Notes: generated by a model from the sequence alone, not told the origin. Counted from the stretch's first letter, positions 1 to 9,711 are shown. The stretch is DNA of 64,000 nt from Verrucomicrobiia bacterium (GCA_030432565.1 JAUIGV010000014.1:1-64000); one strand, 5' to 3'. Translations and numbers: made by a program.

Positions 1-90
1 TTTTACGCTCGGGGCTGCAAGCACAATGCCTATTTGAAGCGCCAAGACAATCATGGTGGCTTTCAAGATGGATGGCTTTCTCGTTTTCAT
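1..90 (-). CDS. Partial secreted protein (N-terminal signal peptide only)
   Basis: The first 30 codons of a minus-strand gene are visible before the window edge. They read MKTRKPSILKATMIVLALQI and continue to a small-residue site (VLAA). This is a typical Sec signal peptide: basic n-region, hydrophobic core and an A-x-A-like cleavage site. A second in-frame ATG lies three codons upstream, at 99, so the start could be either. No Shine-Dalgarno sequence is evident. The mature protein lies outside the window, so no function can be given. Confidence 0.55.
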   Translation of the reverse strand, partial: MKTRKPSILKATMIVLALQIGIVLAAPSVK

Positions 91-228
91 GGAATGCATG
101 TATTGGGACAGTTTCTAAGCCGAACGTTAGAGTGGATGCGCGACTGAGCGAAGATTAAAACTCCGACTTCAAAAAAACTCCTAGAGCGAAAGGCGTCGTA
201 TCCCACGATTTGTTCGGTTTCTTTGAAC

Positions 229-639
229 TCATTGCGGGTATTCACTGTAGTTCGGTTCAGCACCTTCAATACCCATTGCTACTATGATCGGAAGTTCTGT
301 ATCCTCCCATCCAAACCTGAGATATAGCTTCGTGTCACCATGGCCCCAAACAACAAGCTCCACCGCATCAAGATCGTCAGCTAGAACTGAGTTCCATTCG
401 CAGCGGTTTGGATCATCCCAACGCCCCATGTAAATTGGATCTCCGAGAATCTCGGATATTTTGTTGGTAGCTGAGGTAAAGTAATCGCTGTATTTGTCAG
501 AAACATCCAAGTCGCCTTCGTAACCGAAAAAAAGTTTTGATACCGCCAAATTAGTCTCGACGGAATTATCTGCTATAACGGCCTGTATAGAGTCAGAGAC
601 CGAAAGAGGTGTAATATAACAATTGTGAGGCAGTGTCAT
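229..639 (-). CDS. Hypothetical protein, AT-rich gene
   Basis: This 136-residue protein has no signal peptide and no membrane segment. It is acidic and rich in aromatic residues, with a Trp-rich stretch (YMGRWDDPNRCEW, then VVWGHGDTKLYLRFGWED). I do not recognise the family. Size, acidity and Trp content are like many small cytoplasmic immunity or SMI1-like proteins, but that is only a resemblance. The gene is clearly AT-richer than its neighbours, with many AAT, ATA and TTT codons, which suggests recent acquisition. It sits 138 bases from a cut-off secreted gene on the same strand and may share its transcript. Confidence 0.55.
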   Translation of the reverse strand: MTLPHNCYITPLSVSDSIQAVIADNSVETNLAVSKLFFGYEGDLDVSDKYSDYFTSATNKISEILGDPIYMGRWDDPNRCEWNSVLADDLDAVELVVWGHGDTKLYLRFGWEDTELPIIVAMGIEGAEPNYSEYPQ

Positions 640-708
640 TTTTAGACCGAACAGTATTTGTTAGTATGCCACCCGAGTTGGATATCGCATTCCGTCATTT
701 GGAAGTAG

Positions 709-927
709 GATCCCGAAAAAGCCCGTTCTCACAAGAAAATTCGGGATCTGGAGTTTGATATCAAGATTCTTGAATTGAGGGATCGATCGCTCCATCCCGG
801 GCGTGATATCACCCGCATCAATCGAATCGAGACGAGCCTGCCCTTGGTGGACGGTTCCATAAGCAAAGCCGGAACCACCATCCCATCGACACCGGAAAAA
901 CGATGGTTTCTTTTCAGCCGATTATGA
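709..927 (+). pseudogene. Possible decayed coiled-coil protein remnant
   Basis: From 709 to the TGA at 925-927 one plus frame is open for about 72 codons without an ATG, directly after a stop codon. It reads as plausible protein, with a charged helical segment KKIRDLEFDIKILELRDRSL followed by TRINRIE. Charged heptad-like helices of this kind occur in short FtsL/ZapB-like coiled-coil proteins, but I cannot assign it. With no start codon it is best read as a gene fragment or chance ORF. It occupies most of the 300-base gap before the CotH gene. Confidence 0.25.
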
Positions 928-940
928 AGAAAATAGCGCC

Positions 941-3900
941 GTGTTCTCGCTCCCGAAAATCCTCGCCAGCCTCTCGTGCTTTTTGCTCGCAGGCGGGAGT
1001 GCGCTTGCCGATCTGCCCGGCGCGATTACTTCGCAGGGGTCGGCTTCGCAAACCCACAGCCATACCAGCGGGCTCTATTCGCCGGAGCAGGCCATCGATG
1101 GCGATCTCACCACCTTCAACCACACCGAATCCAGCTCGCCAGGTGCGGCCTGGGAATTGCACTTTCCCGACGAACGCGAGGTCAGCTCGGTCGAGATCGT
1201 CAGCCGCGATTGTTGCGCCGGGCGTTTGAATGGCGCAACCCTGAGACTCTTCGATGACGAAGCCGAAATGGTCTTCGAAATCGCGATCGTCGACGGAGGT
1301 CCCCTGACCACCTTTACTGCGACCATTCCAGAGAACACGATGGTTCGGAACCTGCGAATCGGGTTTGAGCCCGGGCAATCCGGTATCGTTCATCTCGCCG
1401 AGGTCCGGGTCTTCGCGCCCGCCGGCGATCCGCCTCAAGTCGATCACTTCGAGGCCAGTGGAAACGATCTCAGCTGGAGTGTCAGCAATGCCGACTCCTT
1501 GGAACTTTATGGCTTCGGAGCGGTGGCATCCACTGGTTCCATGACGGTGTCGCCAACCGAAAGCAAGGCTTACTTTCTCACCGCGACCAATGCCTGCGAC
1601 ACCATCACCGCAAGCGCCTCGGTCACGATCAATGGCATCCCCCTCTCTCCCCTGATCAATGAGTTCAATGCCACCGGCGAGGACTGGGTTGAGATTTGGA
1701 ATCGCGGAAACACACCGCTCTCGCTCGACGGTTGGCATCTGACCGACGAACCGGAGAATCTGCAACGTTGGCCCTTCCCGGCCGGACAAAGCATTGCTCC
1801 CGGCGGACTCCTCACCGTGATCGAACCTTTCGGGATCGCCCGTGAAGCGGGGTCCTTCCTCGCTCTCATCGATCCGGGCGGACAGATCGTGTCGCAGTTC
1901 ACCTATCCCCAACAATTTGAAGGGAGCAGTTACGGTTTCGATCTTGATGGAAATGAGACTTACTTCCTCGAACCCTCTCCGGGGGAGTTCAATCTGGGAC
2001 CAAGCGTGTCGGGCTTTCTTCAAGGCGTAAATTTTTCGAGCACGAGAGGAATTTACTCCGATTCCTTCTCGCTCACCCTTTCGCCGAAGACTCCCGGAGC
2101 GACCGTTCTCTATTCGCTCGATGCCTCGGATCCTTCCCTCGAATACACCGTTCCCCTCACCATCGACCGCACCACGGTTGTTCGGGCCATCGAGGTTCTC
2201 GACGGCTTCGATCCGCCGCGCCCGGAAGCGCACACCTTTCTCTTTCCCGCGGACATTGCCACTCAACCAGAATTCCCGACAGGCTTTCCCACCGGCTGGC
2301 TCCCCGACACCGCCAGCGGCGCGCTCGCTCCCATCCCGCGACGCACCGACTACGAGATGGATCCGGAAATCGTCAATGCCGCCCCCTTCGACGACCGACA
2401 GGGCGAGGAATTTGACATCCCAAAAGCCCTCACCTCCCTGCCCAGTTTGTGCCTGACGCTTCCGAACGAAGAAATGTGGGATCCCGCCGACGGACTGCAC
2501 GCCAATGCCCTCAAACGCGGACGCCCCTGGGAACGTGAAATTTCGATGGAGGTCATTGACCCGGAATCAGGCGAACATTTTCACACCGGTTGCGGCCTGC
2601 GCATTCACGGCGGACGCGGACGGGTGGCCGAGATGTTGAAGAAATCTTTCCGGCTCTACTTCCGCGGCGACTACGGCGCGACCAAGTTCGATTACCCTCT
2701 TTTTGACGGCATGCCCGAGGGAGGCGTCGACCACCTTGTCCTTCGCGGCGGCAATGGAAAAACCTGGGCCAGCCCGTGGCGCGATCTCACCGGAGGAGGA
2801 AATTCCCTTCCCCGAGTGACCTACCTGCGCGATCAATTTTTACGCGACACCAACCGGGCCATGGAGCAACCGAGCTTCGCCGGGACATTCGCCCACCTTT
2901 ACATCAACGGCATCTACTGGGGACTCTACAATCCCATCGAGCGCCCCGGTGGTCCCTATGCCGCCAACCACTTCGGCGGCGACTCTGACACCGATTGGGA
3001 TTTTTTAAAGTGGGCCAACGGACTCCCCACCCAGGTCGTAAGCGGCGACACCGATGCCTGGAATGAAGTCCTCGCGCTCTCGCGCAGCAACCCCGCCGCG
3101 AACTATGATGCGATCGAGGAACGGGTCGACATCGACAATCTGGCTGACTTCCTGATCTCAAATTTCTACGTTGGCAATATCGACTGGGTCGGGACCCGCA
3201 ACAACGGTTACGCCTTCCGCTCACGTACCGGACTTCCCGATCACAAATTTCGCTTCATGTGTTGGGACGGTGAAGAATCTCTCCTGAATACCGGGGCAAA
3301 TTCAACCGACACAGCACGGGAAACCACCACCATGGAACTTCACCTAGACCTGCGCACCGTTCCCGAATACCGCCTGCGCTTTGCCGACCGGGTCCACCGA
3401 CATCTCGTCGATGAAGATGGTGTTTTACAAACTCCCCTCGCCACCGCGCGACACGATGCTCTCGCCGATTTGGTCGATGAAGGCATCGCCGCTGAATCCG
3501 CCCGCTGGGGCGATCTCCTGCGACCTGACAATCCTTACACTTATGAAGGAGACTGGACGACGGAGATTGCCAACATCACCAACAACTATCTCACCACCCG
3601 GCCCGCCACCACCCTCTCCCAATTGCGCGCCGACAACCTCTACCCGGACACCGTCGCGCCCGTCGCCAATCTGACGGAAGCTGGCACCTTCACCCTCAAC
3701 GCACCGCAAGGCACCATCTGGTTTACGATTGATGGTAGCGACCCCATTGATTCTCCGACGGCAGCGACCTATGACGCCACTACAAGCAGCCAAACCCTCA
3801 TTGCACTGGATGACGATTGGACCTATCTGGATGACGGCAGTGACCTGTCCGGAACCGAGTGGACCTCGGTCGCTTACAACGCGCAAGACTGGTCGAATGG

Positions 3901-5221
3901 CTCCGCTCCGCTCGGTTACGGAGGCATCACCGGCACCACCATCGCGACTCAAATCGACTTCGGAGATGACTCAAACAACAAACATCTCACGAGCTATTTC
4001 CGTCGCGACTTCGTCACCATCGACCCATCCAATATCGGGACGCTCCTCATTCGCTACATGCGCGACGATGGCGCGGTAATCTATCTCAATGGCACCGAAA
4101 TCGAACGCTCCAATCTCCCCGCAGGCCCGATCAATGCCAGCGCCACCGCTCTTCAATCGGTGGGAGGAAACGACGAAGCAAGCCTTATTGAAGTGGCAGT
4201 TCCGGTCGGCTTGATCGTTAGCGGAACCAATACCATCGCGGTCGAAGTCCACCAAAACCGCGGCAACTCTTCCGACCTTGTTTTCGCCCTCGAATTGATT
4301 GAGATTAAAGACGGCATTCCCCTCACAGGTGACACCAGAGTCAAAGCCCGCACCCTTTCCGGCGGCGAATGGTCCGCTCTGGAAGATGAGACCTTCCGCC
4401 TCGGCGACTCTCCGCCCGAGTTGGTGGTGAGCGAATTAATGTATCATCCCGCCCCGCCATCGGTCTCTGAAATGGCGGCCGGATTCTCGAATGACGACGA
4501 ATTCGAATTCATCGAGATTGGCAACGTGAGTGGTAAGACGCTGCTCCTTGATGGAATCCGTTTCACCAAGGGAATCGACATGACTCTTGAGGGCAGCCTT
4601 CCACCGGGAGCCGCCGCACTTCTGGTGGCGAACCGCGAAGCTTTTGAATTTCGATACGGTGACGGATTCAACATCCTCGGCGAATGGCAAAATGGTGACC
4701 GCCTTGATAACGGCGGAGAATTGATCCGCCTCCGCGACGCCCGCAACCGCATCATTCAGGAGTTCACTTACGATGACCGCGGCCTCTGGCCACAGTCTCC
4801 CGATGGCAACGGGCCCAGCCTTGTCCTTATCGCACCCGCCAGTTTCCCCAACCACGACCTCGCGGGCAACTGGCGACCCAGCTCGACACCCGGCGGCAAT
4901 CCCGGCGGCAGCGACGCAACCACCTTCCCAGGTGGAACCTCGGCCGAACTCCTCGCCTACGCCACCCGGGGAGATCTCCAGGGAGAGATTCTTCCCGATG
5001 GTAACTATGCCTTCACTCTCGATCTCAACCTCCTCGCCGATGATGTGATCATCCACCTCGAAACCTCGACCGATCTTCAAGAGTGGCACAATGCCAGCGA
5101 CATCTTTTCAAGGTCCGCCCTCGGTCCGCTCGATGGTAGTTTTTCCAAGGTCACCTTCACCACGACCGAGGCACCAAACTCACCGCGCTTTTTCCTCCGC
5201 TACCGCATCGAACTCCGCTAA
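941..5221 (+). CDS. Giant secreted F5/8-LTD-CotH-LTD exoprotein
   Basis: This 1,426-residue exported protein starts at a GTG whose product begins with a clean signal peptide (MFSLPKILASLSCFLLAGGS, cut after ALA). Domains in order, with rough positions: F5/8 type C-like galactose-binding fold 24-163; lamin-tail domain 237-345; chitobiase C-terminal-like module 360-433; CotH kinase-like region 497-866 with INGIYWGLY and the acidic FMCWDGEES motif; a second chitobiase-like strand set near 905-946; a galactose-binding-like module 954-1123; a second lamin-tail domain 1160-1306 opening SELMYHP; and a C-terminal module 1354-1426 with STDLQEW and an FFLRYRIELR end. Such mosaics are common in Verrucomicrobiota and Planctomycetota, and their role is unproven; surface adhesion or carbohydrate binding is likely. 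It is the paralogue of the protein at 35864-41509. An ATG at 924 is in another frame. Confidence 0.85.
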   Translation: MFSLPKILASLSCFLLAGGSALADLPGAITSQGSASQTHSHTSGLYSPEQAIDGDLTTFNHTESSSPGAAWELHFPDEREVSSVEIVSRDCCAGRLNGATLRLFDDEAEMVFEIAIVDGGPLTTFTATIPENTMVRNLRIGFEPGQSGIVHLAEVRVFAPAGDPPQVDHFEASGNDLSWSVSNADSLELYGFGAVASTGSMTVSPTESKAYFLTATNACDTITASASVTINGIPLSPLINEFNATGEDWVEIWNRGNTPLSLDGWHLTDEPENLQRWPFPAGQSIAPGGLLTVIEPFGIAREAGSFLALIDPGGQIVSQFTYPQQFEGSSYGFDLDGNETYFLEPSPGEFNLGPSVSGFLQGVNFSSTRGIYSDSFSLTLSPKTPGATVLYSLDASDPSLEYTVPLTIDRTTVVRAIEVLDGFDPPRPEAHTFLFPADIATQPEFPTGFPTGWLPDTASGALAPIPRRTDYEMDPEIVNAAPFDDRQGEEFDIPKALTSLPSLCLTLPNEEMWDPADGLHANALKRGRPWEREISMEVIDPESGEHFHTGCGLRIHGGRGRVAEMLKKSFRLYFRGDYGATKFDYPLFDGMPEGGVDHLVLRGGNGKTWASPWRDLTGGGNSLPRVTYLRDQFLRDTNRAMEQPSFAGTFAHLYINGIYWGLYNPIERPGGPYAANHFGGDSDTDWDFLKWANGLPTQVVSGDTDAWNEVLALSRSNPAANYDAIEERVDIDNLADFLISNFYVGNIDWVGTRNNGYAFRSRTGLPDHKFRFMCWDGEESLLNTGANSTDTARETTTMELHLDLRTVPEYRLRFADRVHRHLVDEDGVLQTPLATARHDALADLVDEGIAAESARWGDLLRPDNPYTYEGDWTTEIANITNNYLTTRPATTLSQLRADNLYPDTVAPVANLTEAGTFTLNAPQGTIWFTIDGSDPIDSPTAATYDATTSSQTLIALDDDWTYLDDGSDLSGTEWTSVAYNAQDWSNGSAPLGYGGITGTTIATQIDFGDDSNNKHLTSYFRRDFVTIDPSNIGTLLIRYMRDDGAVIYLNGTEIERSNLPAGPINASATALQSVGGNDEASLIEVAVPVGLIVSGTNTIAVEVHQNRGNSSDLVFALELIEIKDGIPLTGDTRVKARTLSGGEWSALEDETFRLGDSPPELVVSELMYHPAPPSVSEMAAGFSNDDEFEFIEIGNVSGKTLLLDGIRFTKGIDMTLEGSLPPGAAALLVANREAFEFRYGDGFNILGEWQNGDRLDNGGELIRLRDARNRIIQEFTYDDRGLWPQSPDGNGPSLVLIAPASFPNHDLAGNWRPSSTPGGNPGGSDATTFPGGTSAELLAYATRGDLQGEILPDGNYAFTLDLNLLADDVIIHLETSTDLQEWHNASDIFSRSALGPLDGSFSKVTFTTTEAPNSPRFFLRYRIELR

Positions 5222-5243
5222 GGCCAACAAGCTGGTAAGTTGA

Positions 5244-5995
5244 TCAATTTCCACCTTCGTTTGCCGCCTCTTCAACGATCGGAGCAAATTCGTTCTGAAC
5301 AAAGCGATACAGTTCTGCCTTTCCAGAAGATTCAAATCCATCTGTATCCACGACACCCAAGAGATCATGGTAGCGCTCTGGCCAATTGGCCAAACGGTTG
5401 CTCCTCCCGGGAGCGGGAAAGAGGTAGTCGTCGCGATTGCCAATTTCTTCCGGACAGATCACGCGTCTACTCTGACCGCCCCCGGGAACAAACTCCTGCA
5501 ACCCTGCCAAAGCCGCCTCAGGGTCAACTCCGGCGGGCGCTCCTCACACGGGTTGAAGGTTCCCGGCGTGTCCCTGGAGCATACCCATTACCTCGTCGAG
5601 CGAAGTGGTGACTTCATAGTCATCGGGCTTGAACACCGATTCCAGAAGAGCAAGAAGCGCGTCCCAAAACCAACGCCATTTTCATCGGGTCGATTGAAGA
5701 TCACCACAATCTTGCACTTCATAAGGTCGCTGTCCTGATGCTTGAAAAGCATGAGCGCAAAAAGTTCCAGCACCATCCCCGCCCCTCCTCAAGATCTCGC
5801 CGACAAATAACACGATGCGTCACTCCTCCTCGCCCTGCCCAAAGGCCGGTGATCCAGAGGCCAAACAGAAACGCAGAGATCGACAATGCAACGACAGACA
5901 CCAACAAAAATCCCACAGTCGAAGACAAAGCCTCGCGAAATAAAAAAGCGGATTGCACGGAAACACACCACAGGGGGGGAACGTGACCCGGGCAA
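5244..5995 (-). pseudogene. Frameshifted remnant of a membrane protein gene
   Basis: The 883-base gap after the CotH gene holds protein-like sequence on the minus strand split over three frames. From the 5' side: a hydrophobic segment (FLLVSVVALSISAFLFGLWI, about 5840-5920); ALMLFKHQDSDLMKCKIVVI in a second frame (near 5700-5760); DALLALLESVFKPDDYEVTT in a third (near 5590-5650, ending in a stop); then GLQEFVPGGG through to a normal TGA at 5244. The pieces join in order into one plausible C-terminal half, so at least two frameshifts are needed. I do not recognise the family. No intact gene is present. Sequencing error could also cause this, but several independent breaks favour real decay. 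Confidence 0.5.
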
Positions 5996-6104
5996 TAATC
6001 AACGGCACTCCAATGCGGACCGGTCAACAGAGTCAAGAGAGACCCCAGTCCCGCGCATGATCCATGAGCGGTGCATTCACTGATATCCCGAACCTTCTTG
6101 GTCG

Positions 6105-8438
6105 CTATTTCAGAACCTCGACCATGATGGCATGTGGCGTCAGCTCCTTGTTGCCAGACTTGTCGACGGCGTGGGCGATGATCTTTAACTTGCCGGGTTT
6201 CACACCCTTCAAGATCGCCGTCCACTCGGTGAAATTGTAATCAACGCTTCGGGCGCCAGTCCCATTAACGAGGACTTTGGTAATTCTGTTGTCGTCAGTA
6301 CTCGTCCCACGGATTTCAAGAACACCTTCCTCGCTCAGCTTCACGGACAAGCCGCGTTTCGGCCAGGTGATGATTGTTGCCGGTGGTTGGTCATCAACCG
6401 CATCGAGTAGTTTTGGAAATTCGGCCTCCGGAGCCTCGGTGACGCGACTCTCTTCACCGGTGTAAGGTTTCTGTTCGCGATAACGCGCCTTGTTCCTGGT
6501 GAATCGAATATCGCGGCTGCTGACAAACCTGGCATGCTTGCCGGGGCCAAAAAGATCATGCACCACAACGGGGACTCCGGTCAGCACCGGCTTCTTGGTG
6601 CGGGCACCACCACCCATGTCCACCAACGCTCGTCGACGTTGATCATCTTCGCCATCACGCCGGTCCTCGATCTTGAGATTACGGATGTGCGTTTCGGCGT
6701 TGCCGCTCACGTTTTCATCGCTGAGCTGGATGAACGGTATGCCGCTTCGGCTGATACCGGAGAAGGTGAGGCCATCGACACTGACCGGTCCATGCTGCTG
6801 ACTGCGATCATCGAGTCCGCGGTTGAAAGGCTCGGTATTAGTCTGCGAAATTCGTAAATTCCGGTAGACCTGATGATCAAAGCGCGGTCGATAGATCCCG
6901 TAAACGGCCCGGTCGATATCGGTGTCTTCAACCAGCATCATTGGCAATTGCATGCGCATCGCATAGTGGGTCCGCCAAGCGGTATTTCCGCGCAGCCGAT
7001 GAGGGTGCCTGCGGTCGGGCCCCACCCCTTCCGTCCCGGCAAAAGCGAAGGAATAGAGACCTTCGGTGTGTGATTCGTTGTCATCAAATCGGTAAATGGG
7101 CAACGTGCGAATGTCAGCGGCAAGGTCTTTTCCATCCGGCTGGCGAATCTTGAGATTTGAGTCGAAATTGCTGCGTTTCTGGCTGTCGTAGCGAAAGCCG
7201 TAACGGTAGTTTTCACAGGCTGTATTCCGGGTGAAGGTATTCCGGCCATTGGCCCACCAAAAAGCCCCGCCATCGTTTGGATCGAATGGGAGAGCCTGTT
7301 TGGGCAAGGGTTTGCCATCGTATGCCTGCACGCCCAGATTGCGATCAAGCACATTGTAGACCTCGGTGCCATCCTCGAGAAAAAAACCATGTCCGACCGA
7401 TCCGTAACCGACGCATTCACGCACCACCATATACTGAGTATTATGAATGGTGACCCAGCGGTTTTGTGAATGAACAATGGCAGCGCCGACGACACTCTCA
7501 CCGCGAAGCGAATCACGACACAGGTGGAAATGAATGGGGTAGCGACCGAGGACATTTTCTTTCCCCAGATATGCGAAGCGCGCGTAGCTGATCGAGCCCG
7601 CGCTGTGGCGGTGGTGCATGGTGTGACCACGGACACCATCCGGATCAGCGCTCTCCACAATGACGTTGCGCGAAAGGTTGGCAACCTCGCATCGATATTT
7701 CGGACCGATTCCGGCATGGAAGTTTTCCAGCGCGCGGTCGAGCGTGACCAGCTTGCCCTCGATTTTTTTAATGCGCCGTTCCTCCGTCGTAAATTCCCCG
7801 TCGGTCACACCGTCCCGGGCATCCCCCGTAATGATGATTTCGTCGCCAGTTTTCCAACCGGTCACCTCTTCGGACAAGGTCAGTGTTTGATCGCCTGGCT
7901 TGGCATCCGCACCAAGATCCAGCCAGGTGCGGCTCATCGGCGAGCCGTGAAAATCCATACGCCCTCCGGGACGACATGTCAGCACCGGGGCCTCCTCCTT
8001 GTCGAGCCCGTCGATGTAGTTCAAGCGAATCCGCGCCGTCACGCCGGCGGGTATCGGCTCACCGGGAGTGCCGACCTCGAGTCTGGCGGTGATCGGCGCC
8101 ATCACGTGTCCGTGAACGTCTGCGACTCCCGAATGGGCTTCCTTTCCACCTCCCACTTTCAGGACGGCAACGTTTAACTCGGTATGCTGGTCACGAGAGA
8201 ATACGAGCGAGCCCTCGATGTGGAGCAGAGGAATCAAAGCGTCCGACTTAAGATCGTAAACGAGCCGGTGCCCGGACCGGATGCGAATCGAGTCGCCGGC
8301 TTTGGGAACACGCCGTGGCTGCCACGAGCTGGCGTCCGACCAGACTCCATTCCCCTTGGATTCGATATCGAACGTTTGAGCCGCCAGCCTGGCTGCCGGG
8401 ACCATAAGAAGAATGAGGAGGCTGAAAAGCAGTTTCAT
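6105..8438 (-). CDS. Secreted G8-domain / parallel beta-helix protein
   Basis: The protein is 777 residues from the ATG at 8438; an extension of 13 codons upstream lacks signal-peptide character. The signal peptide is MKLLFSLLILLMVPAARLAA. Residues about 22-150 match the G8 domain pattern, opening GVWSDASSWQPRRVPKAGD and with several conserved glycines. G8 domains also occur in the animal proteins CEMIP and PKHD1L1, where CEMIP acts on hyaluronan. Residues 200-620 are rich in short beta strands and Asn/His turns (HFHLCRDSLRG, TFTRNTACENYRYGF), as in a right-handed beta-helix, a fold typical of polysaccharide-acting proteins. The C-terminal 100 residues look like an Ig-like fold. An extracellular polysaccharide role is inferred. 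It is divergent from the NHL gene at 8625, with 186 bases between the starts for both promoters. Confidence 0.8.
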   Translation of the reverse strand: MKLLFSLLILLMVPAARLAAQTFDIESKGNGVWSDASSWQPRRVPKAGDSIRIRSGHRLVYDLKSDALIPLLHIEGSLVFSRDQHTELNVAVLKVGGGKEAHSGVADVHGHVMAPITARLEVGTPGEPIPAGVTARIRLNYIDGLDKEEAPVLTCRPGGRMDFHGSPMSRTWLDLGADAKPGDQTLTLSEEVTGWKTGDEIIITGDARDGVTDGEFTTEERRIKKIEGKLVTLDRALENFHAGIGPKYRCEVANLSRNVIVESADPDGVRGHTMHHRHSAGSISYARFAYLGKENVLGRYPIHFHLCRDSLRGESVVGAAIVHSQNRWVTIHNTQYMVVRECVGYGSVGHGFFLEDGTEVYNVLDRNLGVQAYDGKPLPKQALPFDPNDGGAFWWANGRNTFTRNTACENYRYGFRYDSQKRSNFDSNLKIRQPDGKDLAADIRTLPIYRFDDNESHTEGLYSFAFAGTEGVGPDRRHPHRLRGNTAWRTHYAMRMQLPMMLVEDTDIDRAVYGIYRPRFDHQVYRNLRISQTNTEPFNRGLDDRSQQHGPVSVDGLTFSGISRSGIPFIQLSDENVSGNAETHIRNLKIEDRRDGEDDQRRRALVDMGGGARTKKPVLTGVPVVVHDLFGPGKHARFVSSRDIRFTRNKARYREQKPYTGEESRVTEAPEAEFPKLLDAVDDQPPATIITWPKRGLSVKLSEEGVLEIRGTSTDDNRITKVLVNGTGARSVDYNFTEWTAILKGVKPGKLKIIAHAVDKSGNKELTPHAIMVEVLK

Positions 8439-8624
8439 TCCATAGCCTAGCGAACAGGTCCCCCAATCGACAACCACTCATTGTAAAATCATCCGGTGAT
8501 CATGCCCGTCTCTACAAAAGATTGTTTTCTCATCAGAGATTGCATAGAAGCCTCCACGAAAACTTGCAAAGGCTTCGAGTTGATCAAATCGATCACTCCC
8601 GCTTTCGCTCAGCAGATCCAACTT

Positions 8625-9632
8625 ATGAAAAATACGATAATTGTGACATTACTGGTAAGCGGCTCGGTGGCATTTGGCCACGAAGGCCATGCACATCCTC
8701 CTGCGGGAAAAGTGGTGAGCAGTGTCCAGAAGACCGGGAACGGACAGTTTGTTTTTGAGACGGTCCCCGGATTTGGGGCGATGCCGGAGGGCGTGAATAT
8801 CGGCCCGACACACGGTGGTGTGGCTGTCGATGGTGCGGGAGATATTTATGTGAGTACAGAAGCTGACCACGGAGTAGTGAAGTTTGCGGCTGATGGTTCG
8901 TTTAAAAAGAGCTTCGGTGCGGAAACCAAGGCGCTTCATTCGTTGGCTCTGATCAAAGAAGAAGAGAAGGAAGTGTTGATTGGTGCCGCGGTGTCAGCAC
9001 AAAAAGTACTAAAGCTGGACTTGGACGGTCAAATCCTGATGTCGATTCCCAACAAGGGCACGGGAGAGATCAAAGGTGGTTTCAGGGGGGTGACCGGAGT
9101 GACGGTTGGCCCTGAGGGCAACTTTTATGTGGTTTGTGGTTACGGGTCGAATTTGATTCATAAGTTTGATCCTGCGGGAAAACTCCTCAAAACAGCGGGT
9201 GGACGGGGAAAGGCCGACGGCCAGTTCATGACTTGTCACGGAGTGACGCTCGATACAAGAAGCGGGACCCCTCTCCTTTTGATTTGTGACCGTGAGAACC
9301 GCCGTCTGGTCCATTTCGATTTGGATCTGAATTTCAAGCAGGTTCACTCCCGGCATCTCCGGCGCCCTTGTGCCGTGTCAATTCGCGGGGACTATGCGGC
9401 TGTTGCGGAGCTTGAAGGTCGCGTGACGATTGTTGGCAAAAACGGTGCACATCTCGCTTTCCTGGGAGACCAGCCCGATCGCAGCCTTTGGGCAAAGAAG
9501 CCGGTTCCCGCAGAGAAGCTTTACGACGGGCTCTTTACCGCGCCCCACGGATTAAGTTGGGATAATGACGGGAATATTATCGTGCAAGATTGGAATGTCA
9601 CCGGGCGCGTGACCAAACTGCAACAGCAATAG
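8625..9632 (+). CDS. Secreted NHL-repeat beta-propeller protein
   Basis: I chose the ATG at 8625, which gives 335 residues and a signal peptide MKNTIIVTLLVSGSVAFG; the longer frame from 8496 adds 43 residues without export features. The mature N-terminus is histidine-rich (HEGHAHPP), which could bind metal. The rest shows repeated propeller blades: GVAVDGAGDIYVS, GVTVGPEGNFYVV and GLSWDNDGNIIVQ, each with the GDIYV-type turn of NHL/six-bladed propellers, and a KFD-G-K strand pattern. Similar proteins are often lyase-like or ligand-binding, but no catalytic residues can be named here. An intrinsic terminator follows at 9671, so it is probably monocistronic. Confidence 0.75.
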   Translation: MKNTIIVTLLVSGSVAFGHEGHAHPPAGKVVSSVQKTGNGQFVFETVPGFGAMPEGVNIGPTHGGVAVDGAGDIYVSTEADHGVVKFAADGSFKKSFGAETKALHSLALIKEEEKEVLIGAAVSAQKVLKLDLDGQILMSIPNKGTGEIKGGFRGVTGVTVGPEGNFYVVCGYGSNLIHKFDPAGKLLKTAGGRGKADGQFMTCHGVTLDTRSGTPLLLICDRENRRLVHFDLDLNFKQVHSRHLRRPCAVSIRGDYAAVAELEGRVTIVGKNGAHLAFLGDQPDRSLWAKKPVPAEKLYDGLFTAPHGLSWDNDGNIIVQDWNVTGRVTKLQQQ

Positions 9633-9670
9633 ATCGGATTGGCGGGGGGAATTTTCCCCGTTAAGATTCT

Positions 9671-9711
9671 AAAACCACGATTTCCTGAAAGAGGAGATCG
9701 TGGTTTTTTTA
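9671..9711 (+). terminator. Intrinsic terminator after the NHL gene
   Basis: A long perfect stem, AAAACCACGAT paired with ATCGTGGTTTT, encloses a smaller TCCT/AGGA stem with a GAAAG loop. A run of seven T residues closes it. It lies 38 bases past the stop codon at 9632. The A-run on the 5' side means it could also act on the minus strand. Confidence 0.85.

Noticed and set aside
914-2500. A 528-codon open frame on the minus strand
   Set aside because: It is antisense to the well-supported CotH gene, has no domain-like motifs and reflects codon bias of the GC-rich coding strand.
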